Notes: generated by a model from the sequence alone, not told the origin. A DNA stretch of 32,301 nt from Gammaproteobacteria bacterium (GCA_030426265.1 JAUHYP010000034.1:1-32301), one strand, 5' to 3'. Numbered from the stretch's first letter, positions 1 through 6,974 are shown. A program made the numbers and translations.

Positions 1-52
1 GGGCCAGGATGCTGGCGATCTTCTCGGGGGAATAGCGTTTTGGCTTGGCCAT
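1..52 (-). CDS. IS3-family transposase OrfA, N-terminus only
   Basis: The visible 17 codons read MAKPKRYSPEKIASILA, which resembles the start of the helix-turn-helix protein (OrfA) of IS3-family elements, where KxRYSPE/T-type openings followed by an 'I..L' helix are common. The start ATG at 52-50 is preceded by a strong ribosome site (AAGGAG, about 61-66 on this strand). In the family, OrfA binds the terminal inverted repeats and is joined to the DDE catalytic OrfB by programmed frameshifting. The rest lies beyond the window edge, so the IS group cannot be decided. Confidence 0.6.
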   Translation of the reverse strand, partial: MAKPKRYSPEKIASILA

Positions 53-107
53 GTCGTGTTCTCCTTTCCAGTAAAGTCTAGAGGGAAAACTCGCATGGGG
101 TGTGTCA
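1..107 (-). mobile_element. Edge of an IS3-like insertion sequence (partial)
   Basis: The first codons of a transposase OrfA (52 down to 1) lie at the window edge. On the minus strand the sequence just upstream of it begins TGACACACCCC near position 107, which would suit an IS terminus starting with TG, and the disrupted gene to its right keeps a protein-like reading frame up to about this point. The exact boundary is inferred: the other terminal inverted repeat and the target duplication are outside the window. Confidence 0.5.
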
Positions 108-363
108 GGCTGGAGGGGGAAAGGTCATTTCCCTCCCACTCAAAATAGGTGCAAGCGTGTGAGCGGAAATAAATTGGTTCTGACCAATGCTCTGGCGAAA
201 CAACAAGGTGGATGATTTCCCGGATATTCCCATTCAGGGGAATGGGTTTGGTTTGGTTATTTTCTGCGAGGTCTGAACTAGGCAGCCAGATGAATAAGAC
301 GAATCCAATGGCAAGGATGATTCCAACTACTTTGAGGATTGTTTTTGGTTTTTTAGCAAACAC
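108..363 (-). pseudogene. Small membrane-anchored protein gene interrupted by the insertion sequence
   Basis: A reading frame opens at GTG 363-361, right after an in-frame TAA, and stays open to the window edge. The first about 85 codons look like real protein: a short basic start (MFAKKPK), one hydrophobic segment at about residues 9-26 (VVGIILAIGFVLFIWL), then a soluble region containing HWSEPIYFRSHACTYFEWEG. From about position 107 the frame runs into the insertion sequence and becomes Pro/Ser/Arg-rich, unlike protein, so I read the gene as truncated there. It follows the integrase on the same strand. There is no clear ribosome site at the GTG, which lowers confidence. No family is recognised. 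The predicted product is a single-pass inner-membrane protein with its C-terminal part outside the cytoplasm. Confidence 0.5.
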
Positions 364-376
364 ACAGGGAGATTAT

Positions 377-400
377 CAAAAAACACCTGCTCAGCAAGGC
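377..400 (-). terminator. Possible intrinsic terminator after the integrase
   Basis: On the minus strand, GCCTTGC-TGA-GCAGG forms a short stem with one bulged base, followed by TGTTTTTT. It lies 22 bases after the integrase stop. The stem is weak, so this is tentative. Confidence 0.3.
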
Positions 401-421
401 ATTTCTAGCCGCTCTGAGGCG

Positions 422-1468
422 TTAAGAGGCTCTTGCGGTAAAGATACCGTGTAGGTGGTTTTCGTGCGCTTCTAGCGCAATTTTCATCTCATCCAGATAT
501 GAGTAGCGGTTGTACACCTTCACAATGCCGGAAACAGTGCCGGACCTGTGATGCAGGATTTGCTCAACAATGTGGATCGGTTGCCCGAGCTTCGCACAGT
601 TCGTTGCGAACGTGCGCCGAAGATCGTGGAGCTTCCAACCAGTAACACCACATGCTTTGTCCAGGCGCACCTTTGACTTACTCCAACTGTTGCACTGGAA
701 GGGTGGTTGTAGGTGTTCCGCGAGAAGGAGGGTGAGCGGAATCGTGTGTGACTCTTTCCCCTTCATGATTTCTTTGGGGAAGTGGATCACATCATCCTCG
801 ATCCATTTAGGATCAGCTTTCCAAATCTGAGAAAGCCTCTGACCACTGAGCATGAGGCACCGGACGATATGCCCGTAGGGGTGGAAGTCAGTGTGTTGCC
901 AGATCGCTTTCAGTTCATCATCAGATAAAACACGATCACGGCTCGGCTTCGGATTTGGTTCAGGAATCCTGACCAAAGGATGGTGCTCAATATGGCCTTC
1001 TCGGATGCACCAGTTCAGAAACGCCCTGAGAGCGCGGAAGGCGTTGTTCTGGTTCTGAGGGGCATCAGCATATTGCTCAAGGTACGATCTCGCCTCCTTG
1101 AGCGTTAGAGAGGCCACTTCAAATTCAAAGTTCTCTAAATTTGTCTTGTAGCCCTGGTATGTCTTGTCAGCAAGCCTGCTTTTAACTTCTTCCAGGTATT
1201 CTTCCCTGAGAGTGGCTGTGTCCGTGGTGGGATGGTGCGATTGCATCAACACACCCTTCGCCACGTTCCGTGCATCCTTGAGCTTGTCATTGGGGTAGTG
1301 ACCTACAGTGATCTTCTTCCGCTCTTTCCCCACCATGACCAGGAAGGTTTTCTTGTTCTTGCCGACACGGACACCAAAGCCGGGTAGGGTAGAATCCCAA
1401 GTAATAGTTTGCCTACCGTCCCACTTGAGACGTTGCACTACCAAGTCTGTCAATCTTGCTTTAGGCAC
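422..1468 (-). CDS. Tyrosine recombinase (phage/island integrase)
   Basis: Catalyses site-specific insertion and excision of the element at tRNA-Thr. The 348-residue protein has the P4-type layout. An N-terminal arm-binding domain (about residues 1-75, with the 'LPGFGVRV' and 'KKITVGHYP' pattern of DUF4102-like domains) comes first, then a core-binding SAM-like domain (about 85-170), then the catalytic domain (about 175-330). Visible catalytic residues are Arg211 (LSGQR), a lysine near 236-238 (IMKGKES), His281 and Arg284 (HDLRRT), His306/307 (LHHRSG) and Tyr319 (KVYNRYSY), so the enzyme looks intact. The start is GTG 1468: an in-frame TAA lies just upstream, so no longer form is possible. 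It sits about 130 bases from the tRNA remnant and reads away from it. Codon use is much more AT-rich than in the chromosomal genes, consistent with transfer. Confidence 0.92.
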   Translation of the reverse strand: MPKARLTDLVVQRLKWDGRQTITWDSTLPGFGVRVGKNKKTFLVMVGKERKKITVGHYPNDKLKDARNVAKGVLMQSHHPTTDTATLREEYLEEVKSRLADKTYQGYKTNLENFEFEVASLTLKEARSYLEQYADAPQNQNNAFRALRAFLNWCIREGHIEHHPLVRIPEPNPKPSRDRVLSDDELKAIWQHTDFHPYGHIVRCLMLSGQRLSQIWKADPKWIEDDVIHFPKEIMKGKESHTIPLTLLLAEHLQPPFQCNSWSKSKVRLDKACGVTGWKLHDLRRTFATNCAKLGQPIHIVEQILHHRSGTVSGIVKVYNRYSYLDEMKIALEAHENHLHGIFTARAS

Positions 1469-1507
1469 GTTTTAGGCTCATAAATACCGTGATTACAGTG
1501 TGCCTAG

Positions 1508-1525
1508 TATGGTACGGCATGGGAA
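1508..1525 (+). repeat. Imperfect direct repeat, copy 1 (possible integrase arm site)
   Basis: TATGGTACGGCATGGGAA matches the copy at 1571-1588 in 16 of 18 positions, 63 bases apart. Both lie between the integrase start and the tRNA remnant, where arm-type binding sites of integrases usually are. Function is inferred. Confidence 0.45.
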
Positions 1526-1570
1526 GGGTGGAGTATAGAAGTTATTGATACTAAAAGGGTGTTGGATCGA

Positions 1571-1588
1571 TATGGTCCGGTATGGGAA
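1571..1588 (+). repeat. Imperfect direct repeat, copy 2 (possible integrase arm site)
   Basis: TATGGTCCGGTATGGGAA is the second copy, ending 13 bases before the tRNA-derived core. See copy 1 at 1508. Confidence 0.45.
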
Positions 1589-1601
1589 CCCGGTCCAACT
1601 A

Positions 1602-1647
1602 ATTCGTAATGCGTAGGTCAGGTGTTCGAATCACCTTGCCGGCACCA
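1602..1647 (+). other. 3' remnant of tRNA-Thr(CGU): attachment site at the element/chromosome junction
   Basis: The 46 bases correspond to a tRNA-Thr from the anticodon loop to the encoded CCA. In order they are anticodon loop ATTCGTAAT with anticodon CGT, 3' anticodon strand ATGCG, variable loop TAGGTC, T-arm AGGTG-TTCGAAT-CACCT, acceptor 3' strand TGCCGGC, discriminator A, then CCA. The loop and anticodon strand match the E. coli tRNA-Thr(CGU) as I know it. The 5' half is missing: upstream there is neither a CGCAT strand to close the anticodon stem nor a GCCGGCA start to pair with the acceptor strand. This is therefore an attR-type core, not a working tRNA. An intact gene starting GCCGGCA is expected at the element's far end. 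Confidence 0.85.
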
Positions 1648-1704
1648 TTCTTCAAAGCCCGTTCAGTCGAGCGACGACTGCACCTCGCGCCTGGAAGAAA
1701 CGAG

Positions 1705-2235
1705 ATGAATCCTGCCGTTGCCGCCCTGTTCCTGCTTGGCGCCAGTGTCGTACTGGCCTCTGAACCGTCTCCCTACGCCGGAGAAGCATCCAATCCGATC
1801 CAATCGCTCAGCGCCGACGAGATCAATGGCTTGATGGATGGCAAGGGCATGGGATTCGCGAGGGCCGCCGAGCTCAATCATTTTCCCGGGCCCCGACACG
1901 TTCTCGAGCTCGCGGATGCCCTGGACCTTTCCGAAGAACAGATTGAACAAACCCGACAGATCTTCGAAACGATGCGGGATGGGGCCGTTGAGCTCGGAGC
2001 CCGGCTTGTCGATGACGAAAGGGCGCTCGACGCGCTTTTCGCGACGGGTGAGGTGACCGCTTCGGCGCTCGACGCCCTGTTGCTCAAATCAGGAGAGACC
2101 CGGGCGAAACTGCGTGGGGTTCACCTGAAGGCGCACCTGGAGACGAAAAAGGTCCTGTCCCACCACCAGGTCATGATGTACGACCACTTGCGGGGGTATA
2201 CCGATGGAACGACAACCCATCCGCATGCCCATTGA
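1705..2235 (+). CDS. Spy/CpxP-like periplasmic protein (heavy-metal-sensor type)
   Basis: A 176-residue exported protein. Residues 1-17 form a signal peptide (MNPAVAALFLLGASVVLAS). The mature part is helical and acidic, with the pattern 'DLSEEQIEQTRQIFETM' near residues 74-90 that resembles the LTxxQ-type helices of Spy/CpxP and CnrX-like proteins. These are periplasmic chaperones or metal sensors. The C-terminus is His-rich (TTHPHAH), which could bind metal. The ATG at 1705 with GGAAG upstream is preferred over the longer frame from 1609, which would begin inside the tRNA remnant. The element inserted just upstream has probably separated this gene from its original promoter. Only 3 bases separate it from the next gene. 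Family assignment is fair; the ligand is unknown. Confidence 0.65.
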   Translation: MNPAVAALFLLGASVVLASEPSPYAGEASNPIQSLSADEINGLMDGKGMGFARAAELNHFPGPRHVLELADALDLSEEQIEQTRQIFETMRDGAVELGARLVDDERALDALFATGEVTASALDALLLKSGETRAKLRGVHLKAHLETKKVLSHHQVMMYDHLRGYTDGTTTHPHAH

Positions 2236-2238
2236 GCA

Positions 2239-2640
2239 ATGACATTCATGATTCACGCAGACACGGAAAGCTACAACCAGACCCTCGCGCCTGCCGACCA
2301 GGCCATCGCCGACCGCCTCGCCGGGGCCATCGACCGACATCTGCCGGAAGCGGTCAACAAGATCTGGCACGCCCATCCCGTGTGGTTCCTGGACGACAAC
2401 CCCATCGTGGGGTACAGCAAGCTCAAGCCCTGCGTGCGCCTGCTGTTCTGGAGCGGGCAATCCTTCGACGAGGAGGGCCTGGCCCCGGAAGGCAGTTTCA
2501 AGGCCGCGGAGGCGCGTTATACCGAAGCGGAGCAGGTGGATGGCGAGGCCCTGGCCCGCTGGCTGGGAAAAGCCCGGGACATCCAGTGGGATTACAGGAA
2601 CCTCATTCGCCGCAAGGGCCGGCTCGATCGATTGAAGTGA
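2239..2640 (+). CDS. DUF1801 (YdhG-like) domain protein
   Basis: A 133-residue cytoplasmic protein matching the DUF1801/YdhG fold family: 'LPEAVNKIWHAHPVW' (about residues 35-49), 'PIVGYSKLKPCVRLLFW' (about 55-71) and a C-terminal 'DIQWDYRNLIRRKGRL' helix are the usual landmarks. The biochemical role of the family is not established, so no function is assigned. It starts 3 bases after the stop of the Spy-like gene and is probably co-transcribed with it. An alternative start three codons in (ATG 2248) is possible. Confidence 0.75.
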   Translation: MTFMIHADTESYNQTLAPADQAIADRLAGAIDRHLPEAVNKIWHAHPVWFLDDNPIVGYSKLKPCVRLLFWSGQSFDEEGLAPEGSFKAAEARYTEAEQVDGEALARWLGKARDIQWDYRNLIRRKGRLDRLK

Positions 2641-2670
2641 GCCGCCGGACGGCGAGGCCGGCGGCCTTGC

Positions 2671-2700
2671 TTGACACCGTTTTGACCCCCAGGCTCTAGT
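2671..2700 (+). promoter_or_regulatory. Sigma-70-like promoter for the FMN reductase gene
   Basis: TTGACA (2671-2676), an 18-base spacer, then TCTAGT (2695-2700). It lies 53 bases before the ATG at 2754. The -35 box is a perfect match and the -10 box matches four of six positions. Confidence 0.5.
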
Positions 2701-2753
2701 CTTGACCGGGTCATTGACGATCGGCACGAAAACCCCCGCACCGGAGACACGAT

Positions 2754-3308
2754 ATGAACCTGCTCGGCATCAGCGGCAGCCTGCGCAAACAATCCCTCAA
2801 TACGCTGCTGCTCCAGGCGGCCGCCCGGGTCGCCCAGGACGAGGGCGCCAGCCTCCAGCGCCAGGCCATCGGCGACCTTCCGCTCTACAACGGCGATCTC
2901 GACGGGGATGACCCGCCCGCGCAGGTCAAGGCGCTCAAGGCGGCCATCGGCGACGCGGATGGCCTGGTGATCGTTTCCCCGGAGTACAACTACGGCATTC
3001 CCGGCGTGTTGAAGAACGCCCTGGACTGGGCATCGCGCCCCGGTTACCAATCCGTGCTGGCGGGCAAGCCGACCGTGATCATGAGTGCTTCCATGTCCAT
3101 CATCGGCGGTGCGCGCATGCAGGCGCACCTCAAGAACGTCCTCGGCGGCACCCTGACGCCGGTCTATCCCGCGCCGGAATTCCTCCTGGGCACCGCGCAC
3201 AAGGCCTTCGACGACGACGGCAGGCTCGTCGACGAGGACACGCGCAAGCGTCTTCACAGGCACCTCTCCGGCTTCCTCGCCTGGGCGGACAGCCTGGCGG
3301 AGGCCTGA
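2754..3308 (+). CDS. NAD(P)H-dependent FMN reductase (ChrR/YieF-like)
   Basis: Flavodoxin-like oxidoreductase of 184 residues that uses FMN to transfer two electrons from NAD(P)H to quinones, chromate, azo or similar acceptors. The FMN phosphate loop is at the N-terminus (GISGSLRKQSLN, residues 5-16). The isoalloxazine-contacting motif 'SPEYNYGIPGVLKNALDW' lies around residues 78-95, and length and order match the family (E. coli ChrR is 188 residues). A promoter is visible upstream and mobA begins 83 bases downstream, so it may be its own unit or read into the molybdenum-cofactor genes. The physiological acceptor cannot be read from sequence. Confidence 0.88.
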   Translation: MNLLGISGSLRKQSLNTLLLQAAARVAQDEGASLQRQAIGDLPLYNGDLDGDDPPAQVKALKAAIGDADGLVIVSPEYNYGIPGVLKNALDWASRPGYQSVLAGKPTVIMSASMSIIGGARMQAHLKNVLGGTLTPVYPAPEFLLGTAHKAFDDDGRLVDEDTRKRLHRHLSGFLAWADSLAEA

Positions 3309-3391
3309 ATTCACCCGGCGCGCCGGTCCGGCGGATCGGATTGCCCCCGCGGTTACGCTAGACTCCCCGCTCTGCCTCACGGGAGATCGCC

Positions 3392-4012
3392 ATGCCGGAA
3401 CCCCGTCCACCCGGCGCCATCCTGGCCGGTGGCGCATCGCGCCGCCTCTCGGGTCCGGCGCAGGCCTCCAAGGCCTTTGCGACACTCGGTGACCGTGAGC
3501 TGGTGCAGCACGTCATCGATCGACTCGCACCGCAGGTCGACCGTCTCTGGCTGGTGCTCGCGCCCGATGCTGAAGCACCGAAGATCGACGGGGTGGACTT
3601 CCTGAGTGACGAAGGTTCGCCAGGACGTGGCCCGCTGGCGGGGCTGGGCGCCGCGCTGGCCCGGCTCGAGGCGACGGGTGGCCAGTGGCTGGTCCTCGCA
3701 CCCTGCGACACGCCCTTCCTGCCCCGTGACCTCGTCGACCGGCTGCTCGCAGGCGCAGATCAAGACACCCTGGCCGTCGTGGCGGAGGACGCGTCCCGGG
3801 TCCACCCCACCTGTTCCGCCTGGCGCGTCCAGGCTCTGCCCGCCGTGAGGGCGGCTCTGGCGGACCCCAGGGCCCCCGGCCTGATGGGCCTGCTCGATGA
3901 CCTGCCGCACGGGCGTGTCCGCTGGTCCGACATCGAGCCGCCGCCATTCCTCAACGTGAATGCCCCCGATGACCTGGAGCGTGCCGCCCGGTGGCTGGAG
4001 CCGCGATCATGA
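3392..4012 (+). CDS. mobA: Molybdenum cofactor guanylyltransferase
   Basis: Transfers GMP from GTP to molybdopterin to give the Mo-bis-MGD cofactor used by DMSO-reductase-family enzymes. The 206-residue protein has the nucleotidyltransferase start 'ILAGGASRRLSG' (residues 10-21, P-loop equivalent), the downstream lysine-containing 'SKAF' and the metal-binding 'PCDTPFLP' near residue 110. The C-terminal 'FLNVNAPDDL' segment is typical of MobA. The family motif is usually LAGGxSxRMGxDK; here it is SRRLSGPAQASK, a small insertion and substitution near the guanine/phosphate site. The stop overlaps the moeA start by four bases (ATGA), so the two are translationally coupled. No mobB fusion is seen. 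Confidence 0.92.
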   Translation: MPEPRPPGAILAGGASRRLSGPAQASKAFATLGDRELVQHVIDRLAPQVDRLWLVLAPDAEAPKIDGVDFLSDEGSPGRGPLAGLGAALARLEATGGQWLVLAPCDTPFLPRDLVDRLLAGADQDTLAVVAEDASRVHPTCSAWRVQALPAVRAALADPRAPGLMGLLDDLPHGRVRWSDIEPPPFLNVNAPDDLERAARWLEPRS

Positions 4013-5193
4013 TGCGTCCCGACGACGCCATCCGCCTCCTGGTCGACCACGCCCGCCCCGTCGAGTCGACCGAATCGGTGCCCTTGAAGGACGCCCTGGG
4101 CAGAATCCTGGCTGGGCCGGTCATCTCAGGGGTGGACGTTCCTCCGGCGGACAACAGCGCCATGGACGGTTACGCCTTTCGCCATGGGGACCTCCCCCCA
4201 TCCGGAGGCCGCCTGCCGGTCAGCGGCCGTATTCCCGCCGGGCAGGCGCCGGGTGATCTCGCGCCCGGGTCTGCGGTGCGAATCTTCACCGGCGCCGAAA
4301 TCCCGGCCGGCGCCGACACCGTGGTCATGCAGGAGCACTGCCGTTCGGAAGACGGCGCGGTGTTCATCGAAACACTGCCGCCCCGGGGCGCCCATATCCG
4401 CCCCCGCGGTCAGGACATCCGGCGGGACCAGGAACTGCTGTCCGCCGGTCCAAGGCTGCGCGCCCAGGAACTGGGACTGCTGGCCTCGGTGGGGCTGGGC
4501 GAGGTCACGGTACGCCGCCGGCTCCGCGTGGCCGTGGTCTCCAACGGCGACGAACTGGTGGAGCCGGGCCACCCGCTGGCGCGGGGCCAGATCTACAACT
4601 CCAACCGTTATCTGCTGACCGGACTCCTGCGGGACTGGGGGTTCGAGCCCATGGACCTGGGCATCGCCCGTGACGAACCGAAGGCGATCGCGGAGGCGCT
4701 GTCCGGCGCCGCGTCCCTGGCGGACGTCATCCTGTCCTCGGGCGGGGTGTCGGTGGGAGAGGAGGACCACGTGAAGGCCGTTGTCGAGTCCCTGGGCGGC
4801 CTGGACCTTTGGAAAATCGCCATGAAGCCCGGCAAGCCGCTGGCCTTCGGCCGCGTCGGCGACACGCCCTTCCTGGGCCTGCCAGGCAACCCGGCTTCGG
4901 CACTGGTCACCGCGCTGGTGATCGCCCGTCCCTTCCTGTTCGCCTGCCAGGGTCGCGCCGACACCCTGCCGGCGAGCGTTCCCATGCCGGCCGCTTTCGA
5001 CCGGCCCGGTGGTTCGCGCCAGGAGTACCTCAGGGTGCGGATCCGCCCGCGGGGCCTGGAACTGCATCCCAACCAGTCCAGCGGGGTGCTGCTGTCCTCG
5101 AGCTGGGGCGACGGTCTCGCGGTGCAGCCTCCCGACCGCGACGTGCGCGCCGGTGATGCACTGGATTTCTGCTCCTGGGCGGCCTATCGCTGA
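4009..5193 (+). CDS. moeA: Molybdopterin molybdenumtransferase
   Basis: Inserts molybdenum into adenylylated molybdopterin. The product is 394 residues and full length. Landmarks in order are 'PADNSAMDGYAFR' (about residues 43-55), 'IFTGAEIPAGADTVVMQEH', 'VVSNGDELVEPG' (about 178-189), 'ILSSGGVSVGEEDHV' (about 242-256), 'MKPGKPLAFG' and 'LGLPGNPAS' (about 288-296). These cover the MoeA N-domains, the MoCF-like domain and domain IV. The start ATG 4009 overlaps the mobA stop as ATGA; a longer in-frame start at 3991 lies inside mobA and is less likely. It pairs with mobA, and with moaB 1.2 kb downstream, in the same pathway. Confidence 0.94.
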   Translation: MMRPDDAIRLLVDHARPVESTESVPLKDALGRILAGPVISGVDVPPADNSAMDGYAFRHGDLPPSGGRLPVSGRIPAGQAPGDLAPGSAVRIFTGAEIPAGADTVVMQEHCRSEDGAVFIETLPPRGAHIRPRGQDIRRDQELLSAGPRLRAQELGLLASVGLGEVTVRRRLRVAVVSNGDELVEPGHPLARGQIYNSNRYLLTGLLRDWGFEPMDLGIARDEPKAIAEALSGAASLADVILSSGGVSVGEEDHVKAVVESLGGLDLWKIAMKPGKPLAFGRVGDTPFLGLPGNPASALVTALVIARPFLFACQGRADTLPASVPMPAAFDRPGGSRQEYLRVRIRPRGLELHPNQSSGVLLSSSWGDGLAVQPPDRDVRAGDALDFCSWAAYR

Positions 5194-5205
5194 GCCTGGC
5201 GGGTC

Positions 5206-5227
5206 GAAGGGGGCAGGAGCCCCCTTC
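5206..5227. terminator. Stem-loop between convergent moeA and the antiporter gene
   Basis: GAAGGGGGC-AGGA-GCCCCCTTC is a perfect 9-bp stem with a 4-base loop, placed 13 bases after the moeA stop and in the 77-base gap between two convergent genes. No T-run follows on either strand, so termination by this hairpin alone is uncertain. Confidence 0.4.
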
Positions 5228-5270
5228 CGCGGTCCTGGGGGGCTCCCTGGTCAGCCTGTCCGCCCAGGCG

Positions 5271-6215
5271 CTAGGTGAACCGCCAGGCGACGTACGCCAG
5301 GTAACCCACCAGCAGCACGCCCCCTTCCCAGCGGTCCATGCGCGAGCCGGTGCTGATGAATCGCAGCAGCACCAGGGTCGAGGCCAGGAACATGATGAAG
5401 TCGCCATTGCCGATGTCGCCGCGCCGAATCGGGAAGATCACGGCGGTGAGGCCCAGCACGCTCAGGATGTTGAAGATGTTGGAACCCACCACGTTTCCGA
5501 TGGCCATGGCGCCATAGCCGCGCCAGGCGGCCACGGCGGTGGTGAACAGCTCCGGCAGGCTGGTTCCCACCGCCACCACCGTCAGGCCCACGACCGCCGT
5601 CGAGAGGCCGAACGCCAGGGCGAGGTCCACCGCGCCGGTCACGAACAACTGGCCGCCGCCGACCAGGGCGGCGAGCCCCCCGATCACGCGGAGCAGGTCC
5701 AGCCACAGGCCGTGCTCAGACTGCGCCAGCGCCTCGCCGAACGCGGCCTGGGACGCCGGTTTCGCCTGCCGGGCGGCCTGGAAGTTGTACCAGGCATACG
5801 CCGCGATCAGCAGCACCAGCACCGCGCCCTCCCAGCGTGTCATGGCGCTCTTGGCCAGGAACACCGCGGCGAGCAGGGCGGCGCCCACCATGATGATGAT
5901 GTCGTTGCGGATCACGCCCACGTCCAGGCGCACGGGCTTGACCAGGGCCGAGACGCCGAGCACCAGGCCGATGTTGGCGATGTTCGACCCCATCACGTTG
6001 CCGACCGCCATGTCGGTGGCGCCGAGGGACGCGGCCCGCAGGTTGACCACCAGTTCCGGCGCGCTGGTGCCGAAGGCGACGATGGTCAGCCCCGTGGCCA
6101 GCGGCGACAGGCCCAGGCGGAGGCCGAGGCCCGCAGCGCCCTTGACGACGGCTTCCCCACCCAGCAAAAGGAGCAACAGCCCCCCCGCCAGGCAGGCCAG
6201 CGTGATCGCGGTCAT
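5271..6215 (-). CDS. CaCA-family calcium/sodium antiporter (YrbG-like)
   Basis: Inner-membrane cation/Ca2+ exchanger of 314 residues with about ten hydrophobic segments arranged as two inverted halves. Both alpha-repeats are intact: 'GLTIVAFGTSAPELVVN' with 'GNVMGSNIANIGLVLG' in the first half, and 'GLTVVAVGTSLPELFTT' with 'GNVVGSNIFNILSVLG' in the second. The acidic residues in the two 'PEL' turns are the family's ion ligands. Length and layout match E. coli YrbG (325 residues). The protein ends directly after the last membrane segment. It is convergent with moeA and divergent from moaB, so it splits the cofactor genes physically; no functional link is apparent. Confidence 0.9.
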   Translation of the reverse strand: MTAITLACLAGGLLLLLLGGEAVVKGAAGLGLRLGLSPLATGLTIVAFGTSAPELVVNLRAASLGATDMAVGNVMGSNIANIGLVLGVSALVKPVRLDVGVIRNDIIIMVGAALLAAVFLAKSAMTRWEGAVLVLLIAAYAWYNFQAARQAKPASQAAFGEALAQSEHGLWLDLLRVIGGLAALVGGGQLFVTGAVDLALAFGLSTAVVGLTVVAVGTSLPELFTTAVAAWRGYGAMAIGNVVGSNIFNILSVLGLTAVIFPIRRGDIGNGDFIMFLASTLVLLRFISTGSRMDRWEGGVLLVGYLAYVAWRFT

Positions 6216-6360
6216 TCAGTGGTCCCCAAAAGACAAAGGCGCAAGTGTACCCAATTCGGACGCGCGGGCGATGTGGAACAGGTCACCTTGACCCGTGTGG
6301 TGCGGGGACGGGAAGATGGTCCATTCCCCCGATCGCCCTGAACCGCCCCGGAGCCTGTCC

Positions 6361-6879
6361 ATGCCCCACCAGACCCTGGAGTTCCAAGCCCTCAACATCG
6401 CTGTGCTGACGGTTTCGGACACGCGCACGGCCGACAACGACACCTCCGGAGACACCCTTGTGGAACGGCTGGAGGGGGCAGGGCACCGGCTCGCGGATCG
6501 CCGGCTGTGCCGGGACGATATCTACGCGATGCGCGCCATCGTCTCGGCCTGGATCGCCGATCCGGTGGTGCAGGTGGTGATCACCACCGGCGGCACGGGC
6601 ATGACGGCACGCGATTCGACGCCGGAGGCGCTGGCGCCCCTGTTCGACCGGGTCGTCGAGGGATTCGGGGAGCTGTTCCGGCACCTGTCCCTGGCGGACG
6701 TTGGCACGTCGACCCTCCAGTCCAGGGCCATTGCCGGCCTGGCCAACCGAACGATGGTGTTCTGCCTGCCCGGTTCCACCGGCGCCTGCCGCACCGGCTG
6801 GGACGGCATCCTCGAGGAGCAGCTGGATGCACGGCACAAGCCGTGCAATTTCGTGGGACTGTTGGGGGACCAGGGCTAA
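6361..6879 (+). CDS. moaB: Molybdopterin biosynthesis protein MoaB (adenylyltransferase family)
   Basis: A 172-residue MoCF-domain protein very similar to E. coli MoaB along its whole length. It carries 'IAVLTVSDTR' near the start, 'TSGDTLVERL', 'VVITTGGTGMTARDSTPEAL' around residues 76-95, 'STLQSRAIAGLAN' and 'PGSTGACRTGWDGIL', with a conserved 'LDAR.KPCNF' end. In this family the GGTG loop and the PGS loop bind molybdopterin; MogA-type members adenylylate it before MoeA inserts Mo. The E. coli MoaB paralogue has unclear activity, but with no mogA in view this gene may do the adenylylation. ATG 6361 is chosen by alignment to MoaB; ATG 6316 in frame would add a Pro-rich extension. Confidence 0.92.
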   Translation: MPHQTLEFQALNIAVLTVSDTRTADNDTSGDTLVERLEGAGHRLADRRLCRDDIYAMRAIVSAWIADPVVQVVITTGGTGMTARDSTPEALAPLFDRVVEGFGELFRHLSLADVGTSTLQSRAIAGLANRTMVFCLPGSTGACRTGWDGILEEQLDARHKPCNFVGLLGDQG

Positions 6880-6974
6880 GGCGCGGAGCGGGTCCTGGAA
6901 CCCGCCGGGCGACCCGACGGGGAATTCCGGGATTCGACCGGCGGGTCGGTTTCAGCGCGTACCGAGGGCGGCGC

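Larger units (their letters stand above)
1..1647. mobile_element. Right end of an integrative element inserted at tRNA-Thr(CGU)
   Basis: The segment contains an integrase gene, a broken accessory gene, the edge of an insertion sequence, and at its right border a 3' tRNA-Thr remnant. By eye its base composition is clearly lower in G+C than everything to the right of position 1650, where codon third positions are almost all G or C. Established pattern: tyrosine-recombinase elements insert at tRNA 3' ends and leave a duplicated 3' segment at one end. I infer that the element extends left out of the window and that the intact tRNA-Thr(CGU) gene lies at its other end. The element type (island, prophage, ICE) cannot be told from this piece. 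Confidence 0.75.

Noticed and set aside
212-454. 80-residue plus-strand frame in the element
   Set aside because: It overlaps the better-supported minus-strand membrane protein and the integrase end, and has no ribosome site or recognisable features.
1561-1647. A complete functional tRNA gene
   Set aside because: Only the 3' half matches. Upstream sequence gives no acceptor 5' strand, D-arm or 5' anticodon strand.
1609-1704. Longer N-terminus for the Spy-like protein
   Set aside because: It would start inside the tRNA remnant, lacks a signal peptide and has no ribosome site. ATG 1705 does.
2592-3485. Long minus-strand frame opposite the FMN reductase
   Set aside because: An Arg/Gly-rich antisense shadow produced by high GC; the reductase on the other strand is clearly real.
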